A stretch of 64,000 nt of DNA from Paracraurococcus sp042666655. GTDB lineage: Bacteria; Pseudomonadota; Alphaproteobacteria; Acetobacterales; Acetobacteraceae. Below, piece by piece: positions 52,706 through 64,000 of this stretch (position 1 is the stretch's first letter; every line of letters begins with the position of its first letter). The position numbers were made by a program, and so were the translations under genes. A model generated the notes under the pieces. That model was not told where the DNA came from. It made no database searches and was given only the letters and a program-made list of their open reading frames with translations. The DNA is taken from the NCBI RefSeq assembly GCF_042666655.1, contig NZ_JBHTDE010000002.1:372001-436000 (forward strand), in the 5' to 3' direction.

Positions 52706-54385
52706 ATGAACGCGATTCCGAATTTCTCCGACCTCGCCTTCCCGCAGCCGACGCGCGAAAGCCTGGCCGATGATTACGCCGCCATTGGCGCATTGCTGGA
52801 TGCCGGCGACCTCGCCGCGGCCCTTGCCGCCTGGGATGGCCAGCGGCGCGCCTATGACAGCTGGGCGTCGCTGGTGCATCTGCGCTTCTCGCAGGACACT
52901 ACCAGCGCGGCGGCCAAGGCGGCGCGGGAATATGCCGACGTGCTCTCCCCGGTGGCGACGGCGCACGAGACCACGCTGAAGCGCCGGCTGCTGGCCCTGC
53001 CGGACCGCGCCGCGCTGGAAGCCGCGACCGGCGGCTTCGCGCTGCGGCTCTGGGAGATGGACATTACCACCTTTGAGCCGGCGATCGCGACCGACCTCGA
53101 GGAGGAATCGCGCCTCGGCGCCCGCTACACCGAAATCCTGGCATCGGCGAAGCTGGAGATCGGCGGGCAGGTGGTGAACCTCTCGGGCCTCGCCCCTTAT
53201 GCCGAGGACCCGGACCGCGCTGTCCGCCATCAGGCGGAGGCGCTGCGCTGGGGCTTCTTCGCCGACCATGGCGCCGAGCTCGACGCGATCTATGACGATC
53301 TGGTCCGGCTGCGGCACGGCATGGCGCGCAAGCTGGGCTTCGAAAGCTACATTCCGCTTGGCTACCGCCGCATGCGCCGCACCGACTATGACGACGCCGA
53401 TGTGGCGCGCTATCGTGACGAAGTGGCGACACATGTCGTGCCGCTGGTGGCGAGGCTGCTAGAACGGCGCCGGCGTGAGCAGGGCTGGGACGTGCTGCGC
53501 TATTGGGACGAGGCGCTGGTCGATCCGGCCGGCAACCCCAAGCCGATCGGCGACCACGATACGCTCTGCGTCCAAGCGCGCACCATGTTCGACCGGATGG
53601 ACCCGCGCCTCGGCGCCTTCTGGCGCTTCATGGAGGAGGGCGGCTTCACCGACCTGAAAAACCGCCCCGGTAAGGCGGGCGGCGGCTTCTGCACCAGCTT
53701 CCCGAGCCTCGGCGCGCCCTTCATCTTCGCCAATTTCAACGGCACGCACCATGATATCGGCGTCTTCACGCATGAGATGGGGCATGCTTTCCAGAATTGG
53801 GAAAGCCGCTTCCAGCCCGGCATCGACTACCTCTGGCCAACCATGGAAGCTGCCGAGATCCACTCCATGTCGCTGGAATTCCTGACCCACCCGCATATGG
53901 GCCGATTGGTCGGGGAAAGCGCGGCGGAGCGTTTCCGGCGGATGCACCTGGAGACCTCGCTCGCCTTCCTGCCTTATGGCGTCTGCGTCGACCATTTCCA
54001 GCATGAGGTCTATGCGAAGCCGGAGGCGACCCCGGCCGAGCGGCATGCCATCTGGCAGCGGCTGGAGCGGCGCTACATGCCCTGGACCGATTACGGCGAC
54101 CTCGCCTACCCCGCGATTGGCGGCCGCTGGCAGGCCAAGGCGCATATCTACCGTTCGCCCTTCTACTACATCGACTACACCCTGGCGCTCTGCTGCGCCC
54201 TGCAGTTCTGGGTGCGGTCGCGGCAAGATCCCGCGGGGGCACTGGCCGATTACGTCGCGCTGTGCGGCCGTGGTGGCTCGGCACCCTTCACGGGCCTGGT
54301 CGCCTCGGCAGGGCTGGCCTCGCCCTTCGCGCCGGGAGCGCTGGAGGCGGTGGTGCGGGAGGCAGAGGCGGTGCTTGCGTCGTAG
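52706..54385 (+). CDS. M3 family oligoendopeptidase
   Basis: A 559-residue zinc metallopeptidase of family M3 (PepF-like), which degrades short peptides in the cytosol. The HEMGH zinc motif is at about residue 355 within GVFTHEMGHAFQNWES, and the third ligand Glu is in EAAEIHSMSLEF about 28 residues later; FIFANFNGTHHD and YYIDYTLALCCALQFW are further family segments. The start MNAIPNFSDLAFPQP fits the family. The 3' end overlaps a short convergent frame by about 135 bases. Confidence 0.93.
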   Translation: MNAIPNFSDLAFPQPTRESLADDYAAIGALLDAGDLAAALAAWDGQRRAYDSWASLVHLRFSQDTTSAAAKAAREYADVLSPVATAHETTLKRRLLALPDRAALEAATGGFALRLWEMDITTFEPAIATDLEEESRLGARYTEILASAKLEIGGQVVNLSGLAPYAEDPDRAVRHQAEALRWGFFADHGAELDAIYDDLVRLRHGMARKLGFESYIPLGYRRMRRTDYDDADVARYRDEVATHVVPLVARLLERRRREQGWDVLRYWDEALVDPAGNPKPIGDHDTLCVQARTMFDRMDPRLGAFWRFMEEGGFTDLKNRPGKAGGGFCTSFPSLGAPFIFANFNGTHHDIGVFTHEMGHAFQNWESRFQPGIDYLWPTMEAAEIHSMSLEFLTHPHMGRLVGESAAERFRRMHLETSLAFLPYGVCVDHFQHEVYAKPEATPAERHAIWQRLERRYMPWTDYGDLAYPAIGGRWQAKAHIYRSPFYYIDYTLALCCALQFWVRSRQDPAGALADYVALCGRGGSAPFTGLVASAGLASPFAPGALEAVVREAEAVLAS

Positions 54386-54564
54386 CCAAACACCGCCGCG
54401 CGCAATTCCGCGGCGCGCGCGAGGCGTGGCGGACAGGCGGCAAATTCCGCCGCGGAGCAGGCAGGCTTGCCGCAACTCAGGCACATGTCCATCGCGTCCG
54501 GCACGGTGTCGATGACATTGCGGCGGATGAAGTCGCGGATCCGGTCGAGGCCCATACTGCGCAT
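54250..54564 (-). CDS. Putative small cysteine-containing protein
   Basis: A frame of up to 104 residues. The N-terminal half looks protein-like: MGLDRIRDFIRRNVIDTVP, then DAMDMCLSCGKPACSAAEF and AACPPRLARAAELRA. The four cysteines could bind a metal. The last 45 or so residues lie antisense to the M3 peptidase 3' end and are low-complexity, so the tail may be poorly conserved. No ribosome site is obvious; starts at 54564 or 54555 are possible. No family recognised. Confidence 0.4.
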   Translation of the reverse strand: MRSMGLDRIRDFIRRNVIDTVPDAMDMCLSCGKPACSAAEFAACPPRLARAAELRAAVFGYDASTASASRTTASSAPGAKGEASPAEATRPVKGAEPPRPHSAT

Positions 54565-54657
54565 CCCGTCGTACAGCCGGCATCGTCGCGGTCGCGCTGA
54601 CTGACCACCTTGCGGCGGCGCAAAGCACTGGTCACGTCACAGCGAGGCGTCAAATGG

Positions 54658-54694
54658 CCAAAAAGAAGCCCGCTAAGCCGTTGGCCTAGCGGGC
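54658..54694 (-). terminator. Rho-independent terminator (minus strand)
   Basis: GCCCGCTA (54668-54675) pairs perfectly with TAGCGGGC (54687-54694) around an 11-base loop. On the minus strand the hairpin is followed by TTCTTTTTGG. It lies about 160 bases after the LysR stop and could end the trxB-LysR transcript or a short RNA encoded between. Confidence 0.8.
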
Positions 54695-54811
54695 GAAAGT
54701 CAACAGGGAGGCTTCACGTCTGGGAGACGAAGGGGTTCGAGGCACAGCCCCGAGTTACCCTGACCGGCCAAGTGAGCCGGACGAAGGGGAGCCTATCCTT
54801 CCTATTGCCAT

Positions 54812-54831
54812 GCCGGTTTGGTCAAACCGGC
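54812..54831. other. Perfect 9-bp inverted repeat downstream of LysR gene
   Basis: GCCGGTTTG (54812-54820) and CAAACCGGC (54823-54831) pair with a 2-base centre. It sits 25 bases beyond the LysR stop and has no U-run on either side. It may be a protein-binding palindrome, an mRNA 3' stabiliser, or the 5' stem of a small RNA that ends at the terminator at 54658. Confidence 0.45.
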
Positions 54832-54855
54832 CATCACCCATGCGCAGCTTGCATA

Positions 54856-55746
54856 TCAGTTGTTCCCGGTCAGTTCCGCGATCAGGAAGTCGCGGAAGAC
54901 CGAAACCCGCTTCGAATGGCGCATTTCCTCCGGATAGACGAAATACGCGTCCAGCCGCGGTGCTTTCAGCTCCGGCAGCACCTGCAGCAGCCCGTCCAGT
55001 TCCGCGCCCATGTAGTCAGGCAGGGCCGCCAGGCCGAGCCCACTCTGCACCGCCCGGAGCATCCCCGTCAGGCTGTTGACCTCGACCGCGGCGCGACGCG
55101 GCGCGCCGGGACGCCGGCCGGCCTCGCTCAGCCAGTTTACCTCATCGATTGGCGGCCGGTGGTCGCCCCAGACGATCAGCCGATGGGCGTCGAGATCCTC
55201 TGCCCGTTGCGGCATGCCGGCGGACTTCAGATAGGCCGGCGCGCCGCAGACCCGCCAGCCGAAGCTGGCCAGGTGCCGCTGGATGAGATCGGGCTGCCGC
55301 GGCGGATGCATGCGGATGGCCACGTCGGCCTCCCGCATCGCCAGATCCAGGTCGCTATCGTCCAGCAGCACCGTGACGCTGACATCGGGGTAAATCTGCA
55401 GGAAGCGCGACAGGCGGGGCGCCAGCCAGGTGCTGCCGAAGCCTGTGGTGCTGGTGATCTTCAGCCGCCCAGCAGGGCGCTCGCGGCTTTCGGTCAGCAG
55501 CGCCTCGGTCATCGCCAACTTGGCGAAGACCTCGCGCACCGTCCGGTTCAGCGTCTCGCCCGGCTCGGTCAGGATCAGGCCGCGGGCATGCCGGTGGAAC
55601 AGCGGTACCTGCAGCGCTTCCTCCAGCGCCTGGATCTGGCGCGACACGGCGGATTGGCTGAGGTTCAGCGTCTCCCCCGCATGGGTGAAGGAGCCAGCCT
55701 CGGCAACCGCGTGGAAGACCCGCAGCTTGTCCCAGTCGAGCGGCAT
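54856..55746 (-). CDS. LysR family transcriptional regulator
   Basis: A 296-residue LysR regulator. The winged helix-turn-helix is MPLDWDKLRVFHAVAEAGSF, then TLNLSQSAVSRQIQALEEAL at about residues 26-45; the effector domain begins near residue 93 (GRLKITSTTGFGSTWLAPRL). The GcvA/VtlR-like pattern includes DVAIRMHPP and GLGLAALPDYM. It starts seven bases after the trxB stop, so the two are co-transcribed. The same pairing is common in alphaproteobacteria, but which genes the regulator controls is not shown here. Confidence 0.94.
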   Translation of the reverse strand: MPLDWDKLRVFHAVAEAGSFTHAGETLNLSQSAVSRQIQALEEALQVPLFHRHARGLILTEPGETLNRTVREVFAKLAMTEALLTESRERPAGRLKITSTTGFGSTWLAPRLSRFLQIYPDVSVTVLLDDSDLDLAMREADVAIRMHPPRQPDLIQRHLASFGWRVCGAPAYLKSAGMPQRAEDLDAHRLIVWGDHRPPIDEVNWLSEAGRRPGAPRRAAVEVNSLTGMLRAVQSGLGLAALPDYMGAELDGLLQVLPELKAPRLDAYFVYPEEMRHSKRVSVFRDFLIAELTGNN

Positions 55747-55753
55747 CTCAGGC

Positions 55754-56731
55754 TCAGGTCCAGGCTTCGATGGCGGCGGCGTCGTCCGGCATGTGGGCCA
55801 ACCACTTCTCCGCCTCCAGCGCCGCCATGCAGCCGGTGCCGGCAGCGGTAACCGCCTGGCGGTAGATGCGGTCCTGCACGTCGCCGGCGGCGAAGACGCC
55901 GGGGATATTGGTGCGGGTGCTGCCAGGCTCGGTCACCACATAGCCCTCCGCATCCATGCCGACCTGGCCACGGAACAGCGCGGTGGCGGGGTCGTGGCCG
56001 ATGGCGACGAAGACCCCGTCGAAAGGCAGTTCCGTAACCTCGGCGGTCTTGCTGTTGCGGGTGCGGATGCCGCGGAGTGCACGGAAGCGTCCCTCGGTCG
56101 CCAGCATCTCCTCGACCACCGTGTCCCAGAGCACGGTGACGTTCGGCTTGGCGAAGAGCCGGTCCTGCAGGATGCGTTCGGCGCGGAAGCCGTCCCGGCG
56201 GTGGATCACGGTGACGCTCTTCGCCAGGTTCGAGAGGTACAGCGCCTCCTCCACCGCGGTGTTGCCGCCGCCGATGACGGCGACGTCCTTGCCGCGGAAG
56301 AAGAAGCCGTCGCAGGTAGCGCAGGCGGAGACGCCGAAGCCCGAAAGCTCTTTCTCCCCCGGAATGCCGAGCCAACGGGCCTGGGCGCCGGTGGCGATGA
56401 CTAGGCTCTCGGCCAGGTAGATGTCGCCCGAGTCGCCCTCCGCCCGGACCGGCTTGGCGGCGAGGTCGATGCTGGTCACCACGTCCTGGATGATCGTGGT
56501 GCCACAATGCTCGGCCTGGGTCTTGAACTGATCCATCAGCCAGGGGCCTTGGATCGGCTCGGCGAAGCCGGGATAGTTCTCGACCTCGGTGGTGATGGTT
56601 AGCTGCCCGCCGGGCTGCATGCCGGCAACCAGCAAGGGCTTCAGCCCGGCGCGTGCGGCATAGATCGCCGCGGTATAGCCGGCGGGGCCGGCGCCGAGGA
56701 TGAGAAGGCGCGTACGGTGGGTCTTGGGCAA
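55754..56731 (-). CDS. trxB: Thioredoxin-disulfide reductase
   Basis: A 325-residue low-molecular-weight thioredoxin reductase, transferring electrons from NADPH through FAD to thioredoxin. FAD motif LILGAGPAGYTAAIYAAR at residues 10-27, redox-active CATC near residue 140, NADPH motif VIGGGNTAVEEALYLS near 158, and the second FAD motif GVFAAGDVQDRIYRQ near 283. Length and motif order are standard. It is divergent from an Lrp gene across 137 bp that must contain both promoters, and is followed by the LysR gene. Confidence 0.97.
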   Translation of the reverse strand: MPKTHRTRLLILGAGPAGYTAAIYAARAGLKPLLVAGMQPGGQLTITTEVENYPGFAEPIQGPWLMDQFKTQAEHCGTTIIQDVVTSIDLAAKPVRAEGDSGDIYLAESLVIATGAQARWLGIPGEKELSGFGVSACATCDGFFFRGKDVAVIGGGNTAVEEALYLSNLAKSVTVIHRRDGFRAERILQDRLFAKPNVTVLWDTVVEEMLATEGRFRALRGIRTRNSKTAEVTELPFDGVFVAIGHDPATALFRGQVGMDAEGYVVTEPGSTRTNIPGVFAAGDVQDRIYRQAVTAAGTGCMAALEAEKWLAHMPDDAAAIEAWT

Positions 56732-56868
56732 GGCTCGATTCCCGGCAATCAGGGCGAAACGACCATATTTGTCGCTGGTGGGGCAGCCACAAGCACAAGC
56801 CTTGCGGCGCGGCCAGTCAGCAATGATATTGCGCCCAGAGCCAGTTCACGGCAACGAATCATGAAAGC

Positions 56869-57348
56869 ATGACTGCGGAACCCGACGCATCCCTCGACGA
56901 GGTGGACCGCCAGATCCTGGCGGAACTGCAATCCGATGGCCGGATGACCAATGTGGAGCTGGCCCGCCGGGTCGGCCTCTCGGCGCCACCCTGTCTTCGC
57001 CGTGTCCGCCGGCTGGAGGAGGAGCGCATCATCCGCGGCTACCACGCCGATCTCGACCCGGTGGCCCTGGGCTACGAGATCACATTCTTCGCCCTGGTCG
57101 GGCTGGAAAGCCAGAAGGAGGCGATGTTGAGCGCCTTCGAGCATCGGGTGCGCGGCTGGCCGGAGGTGCGGGAGTGCCACATGATCCGTGGCGGCGGCGA
57201 CTTCCTGCTGCGCCTGGTTGCGCGGGACACGGCACATGAGAATGTGCTGACCTCCCGGCTGACGGCGGCCGACGAGGTGGCGCGGGTGCAGACCCTGCAG
57301 ACCATCCGCACCTCGAAGGACGAGGCCGGGGTACCGATCGCCCTGTAG
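56869..57348 (+). CDS. Lrp/AsnC family transcriptional regulator
   Basis: A 159-residue regulator. DEVDRQILAELQSDGRMTNV leads into the helix-turn-helix (LARRVGLSAPPCLRRVRRLE, about residues 30-49, then GYHADLDPVALGYEI), followed by the RAM domain (VRECHMIRGGGDFLLRLVAR). The SAPPCLRRV recognition helix resembles Lrp itself more than AsnC. It is divergent from trxB, an arrangement repeated in many Rhodospirillales relatives, so autoregulation and control of trxB from the shared intergenic region are possible. Confidence 0.94.
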   Translation: MTAEPDASLDEVDRQILAELQSDGRMTNVELARRVGLSAPPCLRRVRRLEEERIIRGYHADLDPVALGYEITFFALVGLESQKEAMLSAFEHRVRGWPEVRECHMIRGGGDFLLRLVARDTAHENVLTSRLTAADEVARVQTLQTIRTSKDEAGVPIAL

Positions 57349-57439
57349 TGCCGGGAAGGATTCCAGCGATATTCCTGCGGCAGGCTGCCCGGCCGCCGCG
57401 GGGCGTGTCCCGCTGGCGCCGATGATGCCGGAAGCCTCC

Positions 57440-58090
57440 ATGCCCGACTTGCCCGCCCGATCGCCGACCGAGGCACGGCTCGACGCCGCAGCTCGCCACG
57501 CCGGCGATCTATGGCTGCCCGACCATCCCTATTTCGACGCGGCCGAGGCTGGGTTCGCGCCGCTCTGGCCGATCATCGAGCCCTTCCTGCAAGAGGCGGA
57601 TTTCACCAGCGTGCTCGACCTCGCCACCGGTCGGGGGCGGAATGCGCAGAAGCTGCTGCCGCTGGCCGGGCGGCTGACGCTGGTCGACATCCGGCCGGAA
57701 AACATCGCCTTCTGCCGTCGGCGCTTCGCCAACGACCCGCGCATCACCTACATCGCCAACACCGGCTACGACCTGCGCGACGTGCCGGATGCCAGCGTGA
57801 CACTGTTCTACAGTTTCGACGCCATGGTGCATTTCGACAGCGACGTGGTGCGTGCCTACCTGGCCGAGGCCCGCCGGGTCATGGTGCCGGGCGCGCGGGC
57901 CTTCCTGCACCATTCCAACCACACCGGCGGCGAGGACTGGATGCTGGCACCGCACTGCCGCAACTTCATGTCGAAGGCGCTGTTCGCGCACTATGCCCGG
58001 AAGGAAGGCCTGACGGTGCTGCGGCAGGACGTGCTGGATTGGGGCGGGGTGGCCGCCCTCGACTGCCTCAGCCTGCTGCGGCGGGACTGA
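57440..58090 (+). CDS. Class I SAM-dependent methyltransferase
   Basis: A 216-residue methyltransferase. Motif I SVLDLATGRGRNAQKLLP near residue 55, VDIRPENIAFCRRRF with the acidic ribose-binding Asp, and VTLFYSFDAMVHFDSDVVRA near 115; ARAFLHHSNHTGGEDWMLAP follows. The TGRGRN variant of the glycine motif resembles small-molecule or sugar-linked methyltransferases. The ATG at 57440 is preferred because GGAAG precedes it by six bases; ATGs at 57422 and 57425 are alternatives. Substrate unknown. Confidence 0.85.
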   Translation: MPDLPARSPTEARLDAAARHAGDLWLPDHPYFDAAEAGFAPLWPIIEPFLQEADFTSVLDLATGRGRNAQKLLPLAGRLTLVDIRPENIAFCRRRFANDPRITYIANTGYDLRDVPDASVTLFYSFDAMVHFDSDVVRAYLAEARRVMVPGARAFLHHSNHTGGEDWMLAPHCRNFMSKALFAHYARKEGLTVLRQDVLDWGGVAALDCLSLLRRD

Positions 58091-58099
58091 CCCGGGCAC

Positions 58100-59344
58100 C
58101 TACCCGCGGCGCACCACGTATTGCCCGGCTTCGAGCGCCGCGACGATCGCATTGCCCTGGATTATGTCGCGCACCTCAACCATCAGCTCCAGCTCGGCGC
58201 TCTGCACCGAGGGCGCCGCGAACAGCCGCTGGTGGCTGACCTCGATGACGTTGCCGCCGGCCGCCGCCACCCGCGTGGCGATGTCCGCCAGCACGCCGGG
58301 GCGGTCGGGGATGTCGAGGTGCAGGCGCAGGATGCGGCCATCCCGCAGCAGGTTGCGCAGCAGCACATTGGCCAGGATGCGGGCATCGATATTGCCGCCG
58401 CAGACCACGGTGCCGACCGACTTGCCGGCGAAGCGGTCCGGGAAGGTCAGGATCGCCGCCAGGCCGGCCGCACCCGCGCCTTCGGCCACGACCTTGGCGC
58501 CTTCGGCCAGCAGCGCGATGGCCTGCTCCACCGCGCGTTCCGGCACCACCAGCACCTCGACCCCCATCTGCCGCAGCAATGCCAGCGGCAACTCGCCCAC
58601 GTCGCGCACCGCGATGCCCTCGGCGATGGTCGGGCCGCCGACGGCGACCGGCCGGCCGGCCAGGCGCTGCGCCATGGCGGGATAGCCCTCGACCTCGACG
58701 CCATAGACCGGCAGGCCGGGGCGCAACTCCCGCGCCGCCGCGGCGCAGCCGGTCAGCAGCCCGCCGCCGCCGACGGGGAAGACCAGCGCGTCGAGGGCCG
58801 GCGCATCCTCGAGCATCTCCAGCACCATGGTGCCCTGGCCGGCGATGACGCCGGGATCATCGTAGGGGTGAATGAATGTCAGGCCGTCGCGCAATGCCAG
58901 TTCATGTGCATGAGCCGCCGATTCGGCCAGGGTCTCGCCGTGAAGCACCACCCGGGCGCCCCAGCCCTCGGTGCGGACCACCTTGGTCACCGGGGTGAAT
59001 TTCGGCATGACGATGGTCGCCGCGATCCCGGCCAGCGCGGCATGCCGCGCCACCGCCTGGGCATGGTTGCCGGCCGACATTGCGACGACGCCGGCCGCGC
59101 GTTCGCGCGCCGTCAGCAGGGCGATGCGGTTCGCTGCCCCGCGTTCCTTGAAGGCGCCGGTTGCCTGCAGGTTGTCGAGCTTGAGGAAGACCCGGGCCCC
59201 GCTCGCCTGGGAAACGGCATGGGAGGGCAGGGTCGGGGTGCGTAGGATGGCGCCTTCGATGCGCGCCGCCGCGGCCCTGACATCGGCAAGGGTGACGGAG
59301 ATGGGCGCAATGGTGCCGTCCTTGGCCAGGGCGCGCAGGGGCAA
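58100..59344 (-). CDS. ilvA: Threonine ammonia-lyase
   Basis: A 414-residue PLP enzyme deaminating threonine to 2-oxobutyrate, the entry to isoleucine synthesis. The PLP Lys lies in ATGAFKERGAANR near residue 60, the phosphate-binding loop VGGGGLLTGCAAA is near 187, and a C-terminal ACT domain (LHLDIPDRPGVLADIATRV) from about 345 suggests allosteric control; this is the shorter single-ACT type. The start is a TTG with GAGGA eight bases upstream, giving the usual N-terminus. It lies downstream of greA on the same strand. Confidence 0.92.
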   Translation of the reverse strand: MPLRALAKDGTIAPISVTLADVRAAAARIEGAILRTPTLPSHAVSQASGARVFLKLDNLQATGAFKERGAANRIALLTARERAAGVVAMSAGNHAQAVARHAALAGIAATIVMPKFTPVTKVVRTEGWGARVVLHGETLAESAAHAHELALRDGLTFIHPYDDPGVIAGQGTMVLEMLEDAPALDALVFPVGGGGLLTGCAAAARELRPGLPVYGVEVEGYPAMAQRLAGRPVAVGGPTIAEGIAVRDVGELPLALLRQMGVEVLVVPERAVEQAIALLAEGAKVVAEGAGAAGLAAILTFPDRFAGKSVGTVVCGGNIDARILANVLLRNLLRDGRILRLHLDIPDRPGVLADIATRVAAAGGNVIEVSHQRLFAAPSVQSAELELMVEVRDIIQGNAIVAALEAGQYVVRRG

Positions 59345-59440
59345 GAATAGAGTCCTCAGCGACGGTTCAACGTGGAACGCCGCCTATAGACCCATTCTGC
59401 CGCCCGGGCGAAGCGCCTTGCTGCGTCGCAGCAAAAAGGC

Positions 59441-59914
59441 CTAGCGGAAGGCCACCGCGGTGATCTCGTAGGCCCGGGCGCCGCCCGGGGCAGGGACCTC
59501 GACGCTATCGCCCACTTTCTTGCCGATCAACGCCTTGGCAAGCGGCGAAGAGATCGAGATCGAATTGACTTTCATGTCGGCCTCATGCGCGCCGACGATG
59601 CGGTAGGTCTTCTCCTCTTCCGTCTCCTCGTCGAGCACGGTGACACGGGCGCCGAACTTCACTTGGTCGCCGGACAGCTTGGAGACGTCGATCACCTCCG
59701 CCGCCGGGATGATGGTCTCCAACTCCATGATGCGGCCCTCGATGAAGGACTGCTTCTCCCGCGCCGCATGGTATTCGGCATTCTCGGAGAGGTCGCCATG
59801 CGCCCGCGCCTCGGCGATCGCACGAATTACCGCCGGGCGTTCCTCGACGCGCAGCAGCTTCAGTTCCTCTTCAAGCCTCGCCAGACCTTCCGCGGTCATG
59901 GGGAACTTCTGCAC
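59441..59914 (-). CDS. greA: Transcription elongation factor GreA
   Basis: A 157-residue Gre factor. The N-terminal coiled coil (AEGLARLEEELKLLRVEERP) carries the acidic tip ARAHGDLSENAEYHAAREKQ, which places Asp and Glu in the RNA polymerase channel to trigger cleavage of backtracked transcripts; the C-terminal FKBP-like domain ends SPLAKALIGKKVGDSVEV. The GTG start reproduces the usual MQKFPMT N-terminus; an ATG five codons in would truncate it. It follows carB, a frequent alphaproteobacterial order. Confidence 0.97.
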   Translation of the reverse strand: MQKFPMTAEGLARLEEELKLLRVEERPAVIRAIAEARAHGDLSENAEYHAAREKQSFIEGRIMELETIIPAAEVIDVSKLSGDQVKFGARVTVLDEETEEEKTYRIVGAHEADMKVNSISISSPLAKALIGKKVGDSVEVPAPGGARAYEITAVAFR

Positions 59915-60153
59915 GGCAAGCCCTTCCTTCGAGCAACGTCAGGCGAAGTCTGCGCGGTTCGCCCACCTGAATGCGACCAAAACTTTTTTCGCCCATCCGG
60001 CACCTTTACCAGCCGGCACTTGCCGTCGGGCGGTGGCGGCGAGATCCGGACGGCCGAGGGAAACCAAGCGGGCAGAGCCTTGGTTCCGTGCCAACGGACG
60101 CTGCCGTAGAATTGCAGACCCGGCGGATCGCGCCGAAATCCACCGCCGTCCGA

Positions 60154-63399
<3,246 letters not shown>

Positions 63400-63501
63400 G
63401 GGGGCATTCCGGTCGTCAGCGTGAAACAGGGGCGCAGTCGGGCGACTGGCAGGATTCTGGCGTCGCGGCGGCGACGTGGGCTGCCGGCAGGGCAGGGCGC
63501 A

Positions 63502-63762
63502 TCATCCCCGCTGCTCCTCCCGCCGCGCCGCCAGCAGCAGCGGCGGCAGCAGCGCATGGCTGGCCAGGATGAGCAGGACGGAGGGGAGCGGCTCCCCCGG
63601 CGAGGCATAGGCGGCGCTGATCGTGTTAAAGACGAGGCTGAGGCCGAAGGCACGCCAGGCCGCCTGGCGCGGCGGTGCCATCCGTTTCATCAGCATGGCC
63701 AGCAGGGCCAGCGAAAGCCCGGTCCAGGACAGCGCCAGCAGCGCGATGAAGACCAGCGTCAT
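63502..63762 (-). CDS. Small hypothetical membrane protein (86 aa)
   Basis: An 86-residue hydrophobic protein with three predicted membrane segments (FIALLALSWTGLSLALLAML, then AFGLSLVFNTISAAY and LLILASHALLPPLLLA), ending in a basic tail. The ATG overlaps the LysE-like gene stop by four bases (ATGA), so the two are translationally coupled. No family recognised; it may be an accessory of the exporter. Translation from an upstream start would overlap the exporter further and is less likely. Confidence 0.7.
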   Translation of the reverse strand: MTLVFIALLALSWTGLSLALLAMLMKRMAPPRQAAWRAFGLSLVFNTISAAYASPGEPLPSVLLILASHALLPPLLLAARREEQRG

Positions 63763-64000
63763 GCCGTGCGTCCTTGCATCGCCAATTTCATCGCCAGCAG
63801 CCCGAGCGCGGCACCCAGCACCCATCGCTGTGCCGCCAGCCAGGCGGGGCGGGTACCGAGGAAGCGGGCGGTGGCCGCCGCACCCCAGACCAGGATCGCA
63901 TCGAAGGCCGTGCAGACGACGATTTGGATGGCGCCGAGCAGTGCCGCCTGCAGGAAGACGTGGCCGGCCGTGGCATCGATGAACGGCGGCAGCACTGCCA
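63759..64000 (-). CDS. LysE/RhtB-type translocator, C-terminal part (5' end outside window)
   Basis: The final 80 or so residues of a six-helix amino-acid exporter. LPPFIDATAGHVFLQAALLG matches the LysE/RhtB fourth-helix region (usually LPQFVDP), followed by a hydrophobic helix and RPAWLAAQRWVLGAALGLLA, the usual last helix. The frame is open at the window edge, so the start lies beyond 64000. The family exports amino acids or their analogues; the substrate is not deducible from this part. Confidence 0.82.
   Translation of the reverse strand, partial: AVLPPFIDATAGHVFLQAALLGAIQIVVCTAFDAILVWGAAATARFLGTRPAWLAAQRWVLGAALGLLAMKLAMQGRTA

Noticed and set aside
54654..54689. An 11-codon frame beginning MAKKKPAKP
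   Set aside because: It overlaps the stem and U-run of the terminator at 54658-54694 and has no ribosome binding site; the lysines result from the A-rich tail of the terminator.

Overview
The window is high-GC bacterial DNA (roughly 70% G+C) with dense, mostly co-directional gene runs and many 4-bp ATGA/GTGA overlaps. The gene set suggests an alphaproteobacterium of the Acetobacteraceae, probably Roseomonas-like. The pointers are Bug-type tripartite tricarboxylate transporters, an HWE-type histidine kinase, many twin-arginine signal peptides, the trxB/LysR/Lrp arrangement, and carB next to greA. This placement is inference from gene content and composition, not from a marker-gene comparison.

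Left part (1-16 kb): a decayed sensor kinase opens the window. A catabolic region follows. On the minus strand are a Bug/TctB/TctA solute importer, an SDR and a small ABM monooxygenase. On the plus strand is a translationally coupled run of M20 amidohydrolase, creatininase-like amidase, two paralogous ketopantoate-reductase-like enzymes and a VOC protein. It looks like import and breakdown of an amide-containing organic acid, with the substrate unknown. Next come a DUF1127 protein, a long M24 aminopeptidase P, an MpaB-like haem oxygenase, a Tat-exported amidohydrolase and a small lipoprotein.

Middle part (16-40 kb): a YfgM-like/BamB outer-membrane assembly pair ends at a decayed IS5-type element where der is commonly found. 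Then come an Lrp regulator, an IS630 remnant, a NUDIX/dual-specificity phosphatase pair and PhoX. A stretch of decay follows, with a multiply frameshifted GT2 glycosyltransferase and the C-terminal stub of an AI-2E permease. Beyond it are polysaccharide genes (O-antigen-ligase-like protein, DUF4091-like glycosidase, GT39), then a PLP lyase, an isochorismatase-fold hydrolase and NadE. After about 800 bp without a gene comes a three-gene glycan cluster: a methyltransferase/glycosyltransferase fusion, a GT4 and a methyltransferase.

Right part (40-64 kb): an acyl-CoA catabolic operon is bracketed by two ADP-forming acyl-CoA synthetases and contains a thiolase-like protein without the usual cysteine, a crotonase, an SDR and a PRISE-type reductase. 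Next to it an acyl-CoA dehydrogenase and an APH-type kinase form a split version of eukaryotic ACAD10/11, which suggests handling of 4-hydroxyacyl-CoA. Then come tRNA-Lys(CTT), an M3 oligopeptidase, and housekeeping genes (LysR, trxB, Lrp, a methyltransferase, threonine ammonia-lyase, greA, carB). The window ends inside a LysE-type exporter. No CRISPR array, rRNA, prophage or intact insertion sequence was seen.
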